Made by a program: the position numbers and the translations under genes. A stretch of DNA of 26,265 nt from JAABRU01 sp041390465 (lineage in GTDB: Bacteria > Desulfobacterota > Desulfobacteria > Desulfobacterales > Desulfococcaceae), in NCBI GenBank assembly GCA_041390465.1, contig JAWKPW010000078.1, positions 1-26,265 of the forward strand, read 5' to 3'. This document shows, in pieces, positions 7,163 to 14,718 of the stretch (positions are counted from its first letter, which is position 1; each line of letters starts with the position of its first letter). The notes below the pieces were generated by a model that saw nothing but the letters and a program-made list of their open reading frames with translations, was not told where the DNA came from and made no database searches.

Positions 7163-7702
7163 ATGTCCCGAGTAGGAAAAAAGCCGGTTCCGATACCGGA
7201 CAAGACAAAAGTGTCATATGAAAACAGGGTAATCCGTGTACAGGGGGAAAAAGGCACCCTCAGCGGAACCATTCATCCTGATGTGGATTTGAAAATTGAG
7301 GACAGCGCGATTCATGTAACCCCGGTCAGAGATAGCCGGAAGGTGCGAGCCCTGCAGGGACTGACCCGCAGTCTGGTGGCCAATATGGTTACAGGCGTGA
7401 GCAGCGGATTTGAAAGGATTCTGGAAATCAACGGCATTGGATACCGAGCTGAAATGAGCGGAAAAAATCTGGTATTCCATCTGGGATTTTCCCATCCTGT
7501 GAATTTTGAGATACCTGAAGGCATCACCGCTGCGGTGGAAAAAAATACAGTGGTGAAACTTTCCGGGACAGACAGGGAACTGCTGGGCCATACAGCGGCT
7601 GCCATGCGCCGTCTCAGACCCCCTGAGCCCTATAAAGGCAAGGGTGTGAAATATGCGGAAGAGCATATTCAGCGGAAAGCCGGAAAAACCGGTACAAAAT
7701 AG
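7163..7702 (+). CDS. rplF: 50S ribosomal protein L6
   Basis: This 179-residue protein begins MSRVGKKPVPIPDKTKV and carries the two L6 domains. The second ends with the signature LRPPEPYKGKGVKYAEEHIQRKAGKTG. L6 sits near the factor-binding site and the sarcin-ricin loop. The start follows AAGAGGAGCGACAA, 12 bases after rpsH. A 51-base AT-rich spacer separates it from rplR, one of the longer gaps in the spc part, but no convincing promoter or terminator is seen there. Confidence 0.97.
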   Translation: MSRVGKKPVPIPDKTKVSYENRVIRVQGEKGTLSGTIHPDVDLKIEDSAIHVTPVRDSRKVRALQGLTRSLVANMVTGVSSGFERILEINGIGYRAEMSGKNLVFHLGFSHPVNFEIPEGITAAVEKNTVVKLSGTDRELLGHTAAAMRRLRPPEPYKGKGVKYAEEHIQRKAGKTGTK

Positions 7703-7753
7703 TTTTTCCTGTGCTGTGACTATATATTTTTCTATAAATTTGAGGATATGAGA

Positions 7754-8131
7754 ATGGGTGCTGTAAAGGAGAAGAGTCAGGCGCGCCAGAAGCGCAAAAA
7801 GAGAATCAGAAAAAAACTGAGCGGTACACCGGAGCGTCCCCGACTGAGTGTTTTTCGGAGCGCGAAGCATATCTATGCACAGATTATTGATGACGCAAAA
7901 GGGGAAACCCTTGCTGCTGCCTCGAGTGTGGAAGCAGCCGTGAAAGAACATCCGGACATGGTTTCTGCCAAGGGAAAAATTCCGGTTTCTGTCATTGTCG
8001 GCAAGCTGATTGCCGAGCGTGCACTGGAAAAGGGTCTGAAAAAGGTTGTGTTTGACCGCAACGGTTTTCTTTATCACGGCAGGGTGAAAGCCGTGTCAGA
8101 CGGCGCGCGTGAAGCCGGATTGGATTTTTAA
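7754..8131 (+). CDS. rplR: 50S ribosomal protein L18
   Basis: This protein of about 125 residues has a very basic N-terminus and the L18 core RPRLSVFRSAKHIYAQIIDDAKGETLAAASS, GKLIAERALEKGLKKVVFDRNGFLYHGRVKAVSDGAREAGLDF. L18 brings 5S rRNA to the large subunit with L5. Two in-frame ATGs exist at 7748 and 7754. The GAGGA at 7742-7746 is one base from 7748 but seven from 7754, so 7754 is preferred. The N-terminus is slightly longer than in E. coli, which is common in this group. Confidence 0.95.
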   Translation: MGAVKEKSQARQKRKKRIRKKLSGTPERPRLSVFRSAKHIYAQIIDDAKGETLAAASSVEAAVKEHPDMVSAKGKIPVSVIVGKLIAERALEKGLKKVVFDRNGFLYHGRVKAVSDGAREAGLDF

Positions 8132-8152
8132 CCAGACAAAGGAGGCAGTCCC

Positions 8153-8659
8153 GTGGTCTTACAGGCAAAAAGACAGGATGGGGATGAAAATCAGTTCATT
8201 GACAAGGTTGTGCATATCAGCCGGGTCGCAAAGGTTGTCAAGGGCGGCAGGCGTTTCAGTTTCAGTGCGATTGTGGTGGTGGGCGACGGACAGGGCAGTG
8301 TGGGATACGGGCTGGGAAAAGCGGGAGAAGTCCCGGAAGCCATTCGCAAGGGCGTGGACAATGCCAAAAAAACCATGGTCCGGGTTCCGCTCACAGAGGG
8401 AACCATTCCCTTTGAGGTGATTGGCAAATTTGGAGCCGGCCGGGTTCTCCTCAAACCGGCATCTCCGGGAACAGGTCTGATTGCAGGGGGGCCTGCCCGT
8501 GCTGTTCTGGAAGCAGCGGGCGTGCAGAACATCCTGACAAAATGTATCGGAACCAACAATCCCCACAATGTGGTCAAGGCGACCGTGGAGGGGCTTCGGC
8601 AGTTGCAGAGCCGGGAGCAGATTGCTGCAAGACGCGGCAAGGCTGTTGGGGAACTCTGA
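8153..8659 (+). CDS. rpsE: 30S ribosomal protein S5
   Basis: This 168-residue protein includes the N-terminal double-stranded RNA-binding fold (FIDKVVHISRVAKVVKGGRRFSFSAIVVVGDGQGSVGYGLGKAGEVPEAIRKGVDNAKK) and the C-terminal S5 domain (GVQNILTKCIGTNNPHNVVKATVEGL). S5 is in the mRNA-entry helicase site with S3 and S4. The initiator is GTG 8153, eight bases after GGAGG (8141-8145). The gene is intact and of normal length. Confidence 0.97.
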   Translation: MVLQAKRQDGDENQFIDKVVHISRVAKVVKGGRRFSFSAIVVVGDGQGSVGYGLGKAGEVPEAIRKGVDNAKKTMVRVPLTEGTIPFEVIGKFGAGRVLLKPASPGTGLIAGGPARAVLEAAGVQNILTKCIGTNNPHNVVKATVEGLRQLQSREQIAARRGKAVGEL

Positions 8660-8690
8660 ACAGACACCGGATTTTGGCGAGGAAAAGAAA

Positions 8691-8887
8691 ATGACCGGAA
8701 GGTTGAGAATAACTTTGGTGAGAAGCATGATCGGGCAGCCTGAGAAACACCGCAGGGTGCTTCGGGGAATGGGACTGACCCGGATGAACAGGACCGTTGT
8801 TCTGGAGGACACCCTTCCATACGGGGAATGATTCACGCGGTATCGCATATGGTCAGGGCAGAGGAGATGCTGGATGAGACTACATGA
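8691..8887 (+). CDS. rpmD: 50S ribosomal protein L30, one frameshift
   Basis: MTGRLRITLVRSMIGQPEKHRRVLRGMGLTRMNRTVVLEDT is a clear L30 N-terminal part. The raw frame then stops at 8829-8831 after 46 residues. Adding one C to the CCC run at 8812-8814 restores PSIRGMIHAVSHMVRAEEMLDETT, the normal L30 ending with IRGMI, to the TGA at 8885-8887. The corrected protein is about 65 residues, close to the family's usual 58-62. A homopolymer error is the simplest explanation. The corrected 3' end overlaps the rplO start at 8874 by 14 bases. Confidence 0.88.
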
Positions 8888-9308
8888 ACTGTCGCCTGCC
8901 AAAGGCGCACGCAAACAGCGCAAACGTGTGGGACGGGGCCCGGGTTCCGGACGGGGAAAAACCGCAGGCCGGGGAAGCAAGGGGCAGAACAGCCGATCCG
9001 GCGGAGGTGTGAGACCGGGGTTTGAGGGCGGTCAGATGCCCATACACCGCCGTCTTCCCAAACGCGGATTTACCAATATTTTCAAAAAGAAAATTGCTGT
9101 TGTAAATCTCCGGGATCTGGCCCGGTTTGAAAGCGGTGCGGTAATTGACGAAAACCTGCTGAAACAGTCCGGTCTGGTCAAGGGAAAATATGACAGCATC
9201 AAGCTGCTGGGCAAGGGAGACATCTCTTCTCCTATGACTGTCCGGGTGCCTTTGGTCAGCACAGGTGCAAAAGAGAAGATTCTGGCCGCGGGCGGCACTG
9301 TCGGATAA
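8874..9308 (+). CDS. rplO: 50S ribosomal protein L15
   Basis: This 144-residue protein begins MRLHELSPAKGARKQRKRVGRGPGSGRGKTAGRGSKGQNSRSGGGVRPGFEGGQMPIHRRLPKRGF, the unmistakable L15 Gly/Arg-rich N-terminus. The C-terminal half ends VRVPLVSTGAKEKILAAGGTVG, a few residues shorter than in many relatives, which may be natural. L15 is a late-assembly 23S-binding protein. It overlaps the corrected end of rpmD. A 114-base gap follows before secY, in which no terminator is evident. Confidence 0.95.
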   Translation: MRLHELSPAKGARKQRKRVGRGPGSGRGKTAGRGSKGQNSRSGGGVRPGFEGGQMPIHRRLPKRGFTNIFKKKIAVVNLRDLARFESGAVIDENLLKQSGLVKGKYDSIKLLGKGDISSPMTVRVPLVSTGAKEKILAAGGTVG

Positions 9309-9422
9309 TCCCGGAACACGCATATTCTGTGCTGGCAGGAACAGAAACGCAGGCAGAGATGCGGTCAAGGGGATGTCTGACCGGAGTTTGTGCGGAAGCG
9401 CCCGGTCTCAACGGGGGAGTAT

Positions 9423-10742
9423 ATGGTAAGCAGCGGGTTCCAAAACATATTCAAGATACCCGAGTTAAAAAAGCGGATATTGTACACCTTTGCACTGCTC
9501 GCGGTGTACCGGGTGGGCGTGCATGTGCCCACCCCGGGAATAGACAGTGTGGCTCTGGCCTCCTTTTTTTCAGGAGCAAAAGGAACACTTCTGGATCTGT
9601 TCAACATATTTTCGGGAGGTGCTCTCGAAAGACTGTCCGTGTTCGCACTGGGAATCATGCCTTATATCAGCGCATCCATCATTCTGCAACTGCTGACGGT
9701 CGTGATTCCCCATCTCGAACGCCTGTCCAAGGAGGGCGAGCAGGGACGCAAAAAGATCACCCAGTACACCCGTTACGGCACTGTGGTGCTGAGCATCATA
9801 CAGGGATTCGGCATCAGCATCGGGCTGGAAAGCATGAGTTCCCCGGGCGGAGCACCTGTGGTTATTGATCCGGGATGGGGGTTCCGCTTTATGACTGTCA
9901 TCACCCTGACTGCGGGAACGGCATTCATTATGTGGCTGGGAGAGCAGATTACGGAAAGAGGCATAGGAAACGGAATTTCCCTGATTATTTTCGCCGGGAT
10001 TGTCGCAGGAATGCCCACGGCCATCGGAAATACCTTCCGGCTGCTTTCCAGCGGGGAAATGGGCATATTTGCCATTGTGCTGCTGGTGATTTTTATGACT
10101 GCCGTGGTGGGGCTGATTGTTTTTGTGGAGCAGGGGCAGCGCCGTATACCCGTCCAGTATGCCAAACGGGTGGTTGGACGCCGAATGTATGGGGGACAGA
10201 GCACCCATCTGCCCCTGAAAATCAATACATCCGGTGTGATTCCTCCGATTTTCGCCTCATCCATCATCATGTTTCCGGCCACATTGGCCAATTTTGTAAA
10301 TGTGCCCTGGATGCAGGCTGTTGCCAATGCCATGGTTCCCGGACGTGTGGCATATGAGCTGCTGTACGTGGGATTTATCATTTTTTTCTGCTATTTTTAT
10401 ACAGCCGTCACCTTCAATCCCGTGGATGTGGCAGAAAACATGAAAAAACACGGAGGATACATTCCTGGTATACGTCCGGGAAAGCGGACGGCCGATTATA
10501 TTGACCGGGTTCTGACCCGGATTACCCTGGGAGGTGCTGTGTATGTCTCCACTGTATGTGTGCTGCCCTCCGTGCTCATGACCAAATTTCATGTTCCCTT
10601 TTATTTCGGGGGAACTGCACTGCTTATTGTCGTGGGCGTTGCGATTGACACAGTGGCTCAGATTGAGTCCCATATGCTGACCCGGCATTATGAAGGGTTT
10701 CTCAAGAAAAGCGGTGGCGGCAGAATAAGAGGCCGGAGATAG
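9423..10742 (+). CDS. secY: Protein translocase subunit SecY
   Basis: This 439-residue polytopic membrane protein is the channel subunit of SecYEG. It starts MVSSGFQNIFKIPELKKRILYTFALLAVYRVGVHVPTPGID. It contains the family signatures GIMPYISASIILQLL, WLGEQITERGIGNGISLIIFAGIV and GGYIPGIRPGKRTADYI, and about ten hydrophobic segments. The basic C-terminus GGGRIRGRR is typical. The start at 9423 is chosen over an upstream in-frame ATG at 9390: it follows an ACGGGGGAGTAT ribosome-binding site and matches the family N-terminus. It lies in the spc part directly after rplO as expected. adk and map, which often follow secY, are absent. Confidence 0.97.
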   Translation: MVSSGFQNIFKIPELKKRILYTFALLAVYRVGVHVPTPGIDSVALASFFSGAKGTLLDLFNIFSGGALERLSVFALGIMPYISASIILQLLTVVIPHLERLSKEGEQGRKKITQYTRYGTVVLSIIQGFGISIGLESMSSPGGAPVVIDPGWGFRFMTVITLTAGTAFIMWLGEQITERGIGNGISLIIFAGIVAGMPTAIGNTFRLLSSGEMGIFAIVLLVIFMTAVVGLIVFVEQGQRRIPVQYAKRVVGRRMYGGQSTHLPLKINTSGVIPPIFASSIIMFPATLANFVNVPWMQAVANAMVPGRVAYELLYVGFIIFFCYFYTAVTFNPVDVAENMKKHGGYIPGIRPGKRTADYIDRVLTRITLGGAVYVSTVCVLPSVLMTKFHVPFYFGGTALLIVVGVAIDTVAQIESHMLTRHYEGFLKKSGGGRIRGRR

Positions 10743-10836
10743 TGCAGTTTCATGATTCAGGTGTTCGAATCTCAGGTGATTTGGTTCAGCCAGCCGAACA
10801 GCCCCCGGATATGTGAACCGACAGGAAACAGTAGAA

Positions 10837-11055
10837 ATGGCAAAAGAGGAAGCAATAAAAGTGCAGGGGACGGTGATGGAAACCCTGCCCAATGCAATGT
10901 TCAGGGTGGAACTGGAAAACGGACACCGGATATTGGCGCATATCTCCGGAAAGATGCGTATGCACTTCATCCGGATTCTTCCCGGAGATACGGTAACGGT
11001 TGAGCTTTCTCCCTATGACCTGACACGCGGCAGAATCACCTACCGGTCAAAATAG
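10837..11055 (+). CDS. infA: Translation initiation factor IF-1
   Basis: This 72-residue single-domain S1/OB-fold protein reads MAKEEAIKVQGTVMETLPNAMFRVELENGHRILAHISGKMRMHFIRILPGDTVTVELSPYDLTRGRITYRSK, near consensus for bacterial IF-1. It binds the 30S A site during initiation. The start is ATG 10837, with ACAGGAAAC about nine bases upstream. An in-frame upstream start at 10813 would add eight non-conserved residues. It is separated from secY by 94 bases. Confidence 0.97.
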   Translation: MAKEEAIKVQGTVMETLPNAMFRVELENGHRILAHISGKMRMHFIRILPGDTVTVELSPYDLTRGRITYRSK

Positions 11056-11124
11056 GGGCGGAAGCAGGGGAACTGTTATGTGTATCCGCTTTTTTTTACA
11101 GGAAATTCAAACAGGAGCAAGGCA

Positions 11125-11238
11125 ATGAAAGTCAGAGCGTCTGTCAAAAAAATCTGCAGCAAATGCAAGATTGTCCGCAGAAAAGGTGTTATCAGGGTTA
11201 TCTGCGAAAACAAACGTCACAAACAGCGGCAGGGATAG
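11125..11238 (+). CDS. rpmJ: 50S ribosomal protein L36, zinc-binding type
   Basis: This very small gene of 37 codons plus stop is easily missed. It begins MKVRASVKKICSKCKIVRRKG and ends CENKRHKQRQG, standard L36. Cys11, Cys14, Cys27 and His32 form the zinc site of the C+ form. Start ATG 11125 follows CAGGAGCAAGGCA. It lies between infA and rpsM, the usual position. A second, zinc-free L36 elsewhere in the genome cannot be judged. Confidence 0.96.
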   Translation: MKVRASVKKICSKCKIVRRKGVIRVICENKRHKQRQG

Positions 11239-11250
11239 AGGAGGCTGATT

Positions 11251-11634
11251 TTGGCAAGAATTTCAGGTGTAGATTTACCAAGACGGAAACGGGTTGAGAT
11301 TGGGCTGACCTATATTTACGGTATCGGTCTGTCCACATCAAAGAATATCCTGCGGAAACTGGATATCGATCCCAATACCCGGACAGATGACCTAAGCGAG
11401 GTGCAGATTAATGATATTCGCAAGGTGATTGACAGCGAGTACAAGGTGGAAGGCGAGCTTCGCACAGAGATTTCCATGAATATCAAACGGCTCATGGATC
11501 TCGGCTGCTACAGGGGACTGCGGCATCGGAAATCCCTTCCGGTGCGGGGACAGCGGACCAGCACCAATGCCAGAACCCGCAAAGGTCCGAGACGGTCTGC
11601 GGTAAAAAAGAAGGGTGCGGCCAAAAAGAAATGA
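11251..11634 (+). CDS. rpsM: 30S ribosomal protein S13
   Basis: This 127-residue protein begins (M)ARISGVDLPRRKRVEIGLTYIYGIGLSTSKNIL and ends RGLRHRKSLPVRGQRTSTNARTRKGPRRSAVKKKGAAKKK. S13 forms head-to-50S bridges and contacts P-site tRNA with its basic tail. The initiator is TTG 11251, following GAGGAGGCTGATT. The conserved ARISGVD sequence starts immediately afterwards, so the start is secure. Confidence 0.97.
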   Translation: MARISGVDLPRRKRVEIGLTYIYGIGLSTSKNILRKLDIDPNTRTDDLSEVQINDIRKVIDSEYKVEGELRTEISMNIKRLMDLGCYRGLRHRKSLPVRGQRTSTNARTRKGPRRSAVKKKGAAKKK

Positions 11635-11705
11635 TAACGGTTTGATTCTGAAGGAATCTTTGAAATAACGGAGTATCCATCAAGTGTGAGGGGATGTAAC
11701 ACAGT

Positions 11706-12092
11706 ATGCCCAGAAGAGCCCGTACAAAAAAGAAAGAAAAAAAGAATATCCTTAACGGTGTCGTGCATATCCAGTCGACATTCAACAATACGATTGTCAC
11801 GATTACGGATCCGTCCGGCAACATTGTCTCCTGGTCCAGTGCAGGTTCCCAGGGGTTCAAGGGTTCCCGGAAAAGTACACCTTTTGCAGCGCAGCTGGCA
11901 GCGGAGGATGCGGCAAAAAAGGCCATGGAGCATGGCATGCGGAATGTGGAGGTGTATGTGAAAGGACCGGGCGCGGGCCGCGAATCTGCCCTGCGATCCC
12001 TGCAGGCTGTGGGATTCAATGTTCTGATGATCAGGGATGTGACGCCCATTCCCCATAACGGATGCCGGCCGCCCAAACGGCGCAGGGTATAG
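11706..12092 (+). CDS. rpsK: 30S ribosomal protein S11
   Basis: This 128-residue protein carries the S11 core GVVHIQSTFNNTIVTITDPSGNIVSWSSAGSQGFKGSRKSTPFAAQLAAEDAAKKAMEHGMRNVEVYVKGPGAGRESALRSLQAVGFNVLMIRDVTPIPHNGCRPPKRRRV. S11 lies on the platform near the mRNA exit and the 3' end of 16S rRNA. Start ATG 11706 follows GAGGGGATGTAACACAGT. A 71-base spacer precedes it. The length is that of most bacteria. Confidence 0.97.
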   Translation: MPRRARTKKKEKKNILNGVVHIQSTFNNTIVTITDPSGNIVSWSSAGSQGFKGSRKSTPFAAQLAAEDAAKKAMEHGMRNVEVYVKGPGAGRESALRSLQAVGFNVLMIRDVTPIPHNGCRPPKRRRV

Positions 12093-12110
12093 GGACAAGG
12101 AGGAGATAAT

Positions 12111-12740
12111 TTGGCACGATACACAGGATCGGTTTGCAGGTTATGCCGGAGGGAAAACCTGAAGTTGTTTCTCAAAGGGGATCGCTGTTATTCTGACAAG
12201 TGCGCTTTTGATCGCCGCGGTTATCCCCCGGGACAGCACGGACAGCGGCGCAGGGGAAAGATTTCAGATTACGGAATTCAGCTGCGTGAAAAACAGAAGG
12301 TCAAACGGATTTACGGTCTTGGCGAAAAGCAGTTCCGCCTGTTTTTTGAAAAAGCCGACCGCCAGAAGGGAATCACAGGTGTCAATCTCCTGATTCTTCT
12401 GGAATGCCGTCTGGACAATGTGGTATATCGGGCGGGTTTTGCAAATTCACGGACCCAGGGTCGCCATTTTGTCCGTCACGGCCATTTTCTTGTCAACGGC
12501 AGAAAGGTCGATATTCCCTCCTGTCAGATCAGAGTGGGGGATGTGATCGAGGTGCGTGAGAAAAGCCGGAATGTGCAGGCCATCACAGATGCACTGGATG
12601 CTGTGGTCAGGAGAGGGGTTCCCCAGTGGATTGATCTGGACAGGGAGAATATGAAGGGAACAGTCAAAAGTTTGCCGGTGCGAGATGACCTGACAATGCC
12701 GATGCAGGAGCAGCTTATTGTGGAGCTTTATTCCAAATAG
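12111..12740 (+). CDS. rpsD: 30S ribosomal protein S4
   Basis: This 209-residue protein begins (M)ARYTGSVCRLCRRENLKLFLKGDRCYSDKCAFDRRGYPPGQHG. Cys9, Cys12, Cys26 and Cys31 form the zinc-binding C+ N-terminus. The S4 RNA-binding domain ECRLDNVVYRAGFANSRTQGRHFVRHGHFLVNGRKVDIPSCQIRVGDVIEV follows. S4 is a primary 16S binder and in E. coli represses the alpha operon. The initiator is TTG 12111 after GGAGGAGATAAT. An 84-base AT-rich spacer follows before rpoA. Confidence 0.97.
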   Translation: MARYTGSVCRLCRRENLKLFLKGDRCYSDKCAFDRRGYPPGQHGQRRRGKISDYGIQLREKQKVKRIYGLGEKQFRLFFEKADRQKGITGVNLLILLECRLDNVVYRAGFANSRTQGRHFVRHGHFLVNGRKVDIPSCQIRVGDVIEVREKSRNVQAITDALDAVVRRGVPQWIDLDRENMKGTVKSLPVRDDLTMPMQEQLIVELYSK

Positions 12741-12824
12741 CAATTCATTTTATTTTTTTGCAGATTGCTGATGATGAGACCATATCAGGCTGCTCGGATA
12801 TCTTCTGATCTGGAGTGAGGATAA

Positions 12825-13844
12825 ATGTCATCAAATGAACTTATGTACATGAACTGGCGGGAAATCATCCGGCCGGAAAAAGTTCAGGTAACCAGCACCC
12901 CATCATACGGAAAGTTCGTTTGTGAACCTCTTGAGCGGGGATTTGGCATAACCATCGGAAATTCTTTGAGAAGGATAATACTTTCCTCTCTGTACGGGGC
13001 TGCTGTTGTATCCGTGAAATTTGACAGTGTGATGCATGAATTCAGTGTTATTCCGGGAGTTTTTGAGGATGTTTCTGAGATTATCCTGAATTTGAAGGAA
13101 GTCCGTCTCCGGATGTCGGATCCGGAACCGAAAAGGATACGCATCCACGCTGCGGGAGAGGGCCGGGTGCGGGCTGGAGATATTATCAGTGATGACGGTA
13201 CTGTCACTGTCCTGAATCCGGATCAGCATATCGCCACACTCAGGGAAGGTGCTTCCCTGGTGATGGAGATGCAGGTAAAGGCGGGCAAGGGATATGCCCT
13301 GTCAGAAGCCAACAGGGATGATGAGGCACCCGCAGGCACAATCCCCATTGATGCAGTGTTTTCTCCCATCAGACGCGTAAATTATGTGGTGGGAAATGCC
13401 CGTGTGGGGCAACGCACGGATTATGACAAACTGACCATGGAAGTGTGGACGGACGGGAGTATCCGGCCTGAAGATGCAGTTGCATATGCCTCCAAGATAC
13501 TCAAGGAGCAGATGACCATCTTCATCACGTTTGATGAGGAGGCCGAGCCGGAACCGGATCGGAAGTCCGAAGACCAGCAGAAACCAAAATTTAACGAAAA
13601 TCTTTACAGAAGCGTTGAAGAGCTCGAACTTTCGGTGCGCAGCGCCAACTGCCTGAAAAATGCCAATATACTCAAGATATACCAGTTGGTTGCCAAAACC
13701 GAGACTGAAATGCTCAAGACCAAGAATTTCGGAAGAAAATCTCTCAATGAGATTAAGGAGGTCCTGTCCGGAATGGGCCTTTCTCTTGGGATGAAGCTTG
13801 AGGGATTTGCGGCTCCTGAAGAAGACGCGGAGGAAGGGGAATAA
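12825..13844 (+). CDS. rpoA: DNA-directed RNA polymerase subunit alpha
   Basis: This 339-residue protein has the assembly domain at about residues 1-235 (EPLERGFGITIGNSLRRIILSSLYGAAVVSVKF, then YDKLTMEVWTDGSIRPEDAVAYASKILKEQM). After a charged linker, the DNA- and activator-binding C-terminal domain lies at about 265-325 (LYRSVEELELSVRSANCLKNANILKIYQLVAKTETEMLKTKNFGRKSLNEIKEVL). The end is strongly acidic (EEDAEEGE). The start follows GGAGTGAGGATAA. Its position between rpsD and rplQ is the canonical alpha-operon order. Confidence 0.97.
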   Translation: MSSNELMYMNWREIIRPEKVQVTSTPSYGKFVCEPLERGFGITIGNSLRRIILSSLYGAAVVSVKFDSVMHEFSVIPGVFEDVSEIILNLKEVRLRMSDPEPKRIRIHAAGEGRVRAGDIISDDGTVTVLNPDQHIATLREGASLVMEMQVKAGKGYALSEANRDDEAPAGTIPIDAVFSPIRRVNYVVGNARVGQRTDYDKLTMEVWTDGSIRPEDAVAYASKILKEQMTIFITFDEEAEPEPDRKSEDQQKPKFNENLYRSVEELELSVRSANCLKNANILKIYQLVAKTETEMLKTKNFGRKSLNEIKEVLSGMGLSLGMKLEGFAAPEEDAEEGE

Positions 13845-13850
13845 GATTCT

Positions 13851-14405
13851 ATGAGACATCGAAATGCGGGTGTTAAATTAGGCCGGACGGGCAGTCACAG
13901 AAAAGCCATGTTCCGGAACATGGTGACATCCCTGTTCAAATATGATCGTATCCGTACCACAGATGCCAAGGCAAAAGCAATCAGGCAATGGGCAGATCAT
14001 CTGGTCACTTTGGCGAAAAGAGGAGATCTTCATGCCAGACGCCAGGCCCTTGCCATTGTGAGGGAAAAAAATGTTGTTCACAAACTTTTTGCCGAGGCTG
14101 CGGACCGTTATGGCAGTGTGAACGGCGGATACACGCGGATCGTCAAACTGGGCAGACGGCCCGGTGACTGTGCCCCCATGTCCCTGATTGAACTGATTGC
14201 ACGGGAAAAAAGCACAAGTCTGAAAAAACCCGGGAGCAAAAAGGAATCCTCGCCTGCTCCCAGACAGGAAAGTTCTGCCTCGGCCCTGTCCAAAACAGCG
14301 GACAAAACTGAAACATCGTCCGAAGCAGAGAAAACCGGGGATGAAAGTGCAGCAGGAGCGCAGGCTCCGGCGGAAAGCGGGATCGAAACCCAAAAAGACA
14401 CATAA
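13851..14405 (+). CDS. rplQ: 50S ribosomal protein L17 with long low-complexity tail
   Basis: Residues 1-120 are a normal L17: MRHRNAGVKLGRTGSHRKAMFRNMVTSLFKYDRIRTTDAKAKAIR, NVVHKLF, and GGYTRIVKLGRRPGDCAPMSLIELI. Residues 121-184 form an added tail rich in Ser, Ala, Lys, Glu and Thr with no recognisable fold. Some deltaproteobacterial L17 proteins carry tails of this sort. L17 sits at the tunnel exit, where a tail would project into solvent. It starts six bases after rpoA and ends the block; an intrinsic terminator follows. Confidence 0.95.
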   Translation: MRHRNAGVKLGRTGSHRKAMFRNMVTSLFKYDRIRTTDAKAKAIRQWADHLVTLAKRGDLHARRQALAIVREKNVVHKLFAEAADRYGSVNGGYTRIVKLGRRPGDCAPMSLIELIAREKSTSLKKPGSKKESSPAPRQESSASALSKTADKTETSSEAEKTGDESAAGAQAPAESGIETQKDT

Positions 14406-14445
14406 ACCGGGAATCTGATCCTCCGCGGGAAACCGGTAGTTACAG

Positions 14446-14477
14446 AAAGCTCTGTCTGTGAAAGGCGGGGCTTTTTT
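14446..14477 (+). terminator. Intrinsic terminator of the ribosomal/alpha block
   Basis: An 11-base-pair stem pairs AAAGCTCTGTC (14446-14456) with GGCGGGGCTTT (14464-14474) using three G-U pairs, around a 7-base loop. A run of six T's (14472-14477) follows. It lies 41 bases after the rplQ stop on the same strand, the right place for the end of the operon. Confidence 0.75.
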
Positions 14478-14531
14478 CATTTGCACGGACGGCAAGAATT
14501 CCCGGAGTTGCACCTGTTCCGGATACAGAGG

Positions 14532-14667
14532 CAATGCCATTGACGTAAGGGAGGAACGAGGAGTGCCAAACGGAAAGTTTGGCAGCATGTTCTGAATCAT
14601 TTCAGGAAACCGGACGTTCAGACTGGCACTCCTGATCGCGCATTCTCAACGTAAGTGAATGGCATTG
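14532..14667. mobile_element. MITE-like element with terminal inverted repeats and apparent target duplication
   Basis: The ends CAATGCCATTGACGTAAG (14532-14549) and, read inverted, CAATGCCATTCACTTACG (14650-14667) match at 15 of 18 positions, with the outer ten perfect. Immediately outside are GATACAGAGG (14522-14531) and GATACGAGG (14668-14676), which look like a 9-10 base target duplication with one indel. Inside is a perfect 10-base inverted repeat AGGAGTGCCA/TGGCACTCCT (14559-14568, 14624-14633). It also holds a competing hairpin TGCCAAAC-GGAAA-GTTTGGCA (14564-14584). No coding capacity is present. A 9-10 base duplication would fit mobilisation by an IS4-type transposase, which is inference. 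It ends 51 bases before dapB. Confidence 0.68.
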
Positions 14668-14718
14668 GATACGAGGTCAGGAATGCAAATTTCAACCCTT
14701 TGTTTTACGGAGGCAATG

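Noticed and set aside
262..9368. Long minus-strand frames across the ribosomal block (for example 262-1122 and 8159-8980)
   Set aside because: They are exact antisense shadows of highly conserved ribosomal protein genes and have no independent support.
14532..14667. Integron attC site
   Set aside because: The arms lack the RYYYAAC/GTTRRRY core ends. The flanking near-duplication fits a transposon better, and no integron cassette is nearby.
14406..14718. Lysine or cobalamin riboswitch in front of dapB-cobS-cobD
   Set aside because: No L-box or B12-box motif could be recognised; the structure present is explained by the MITE-like element.
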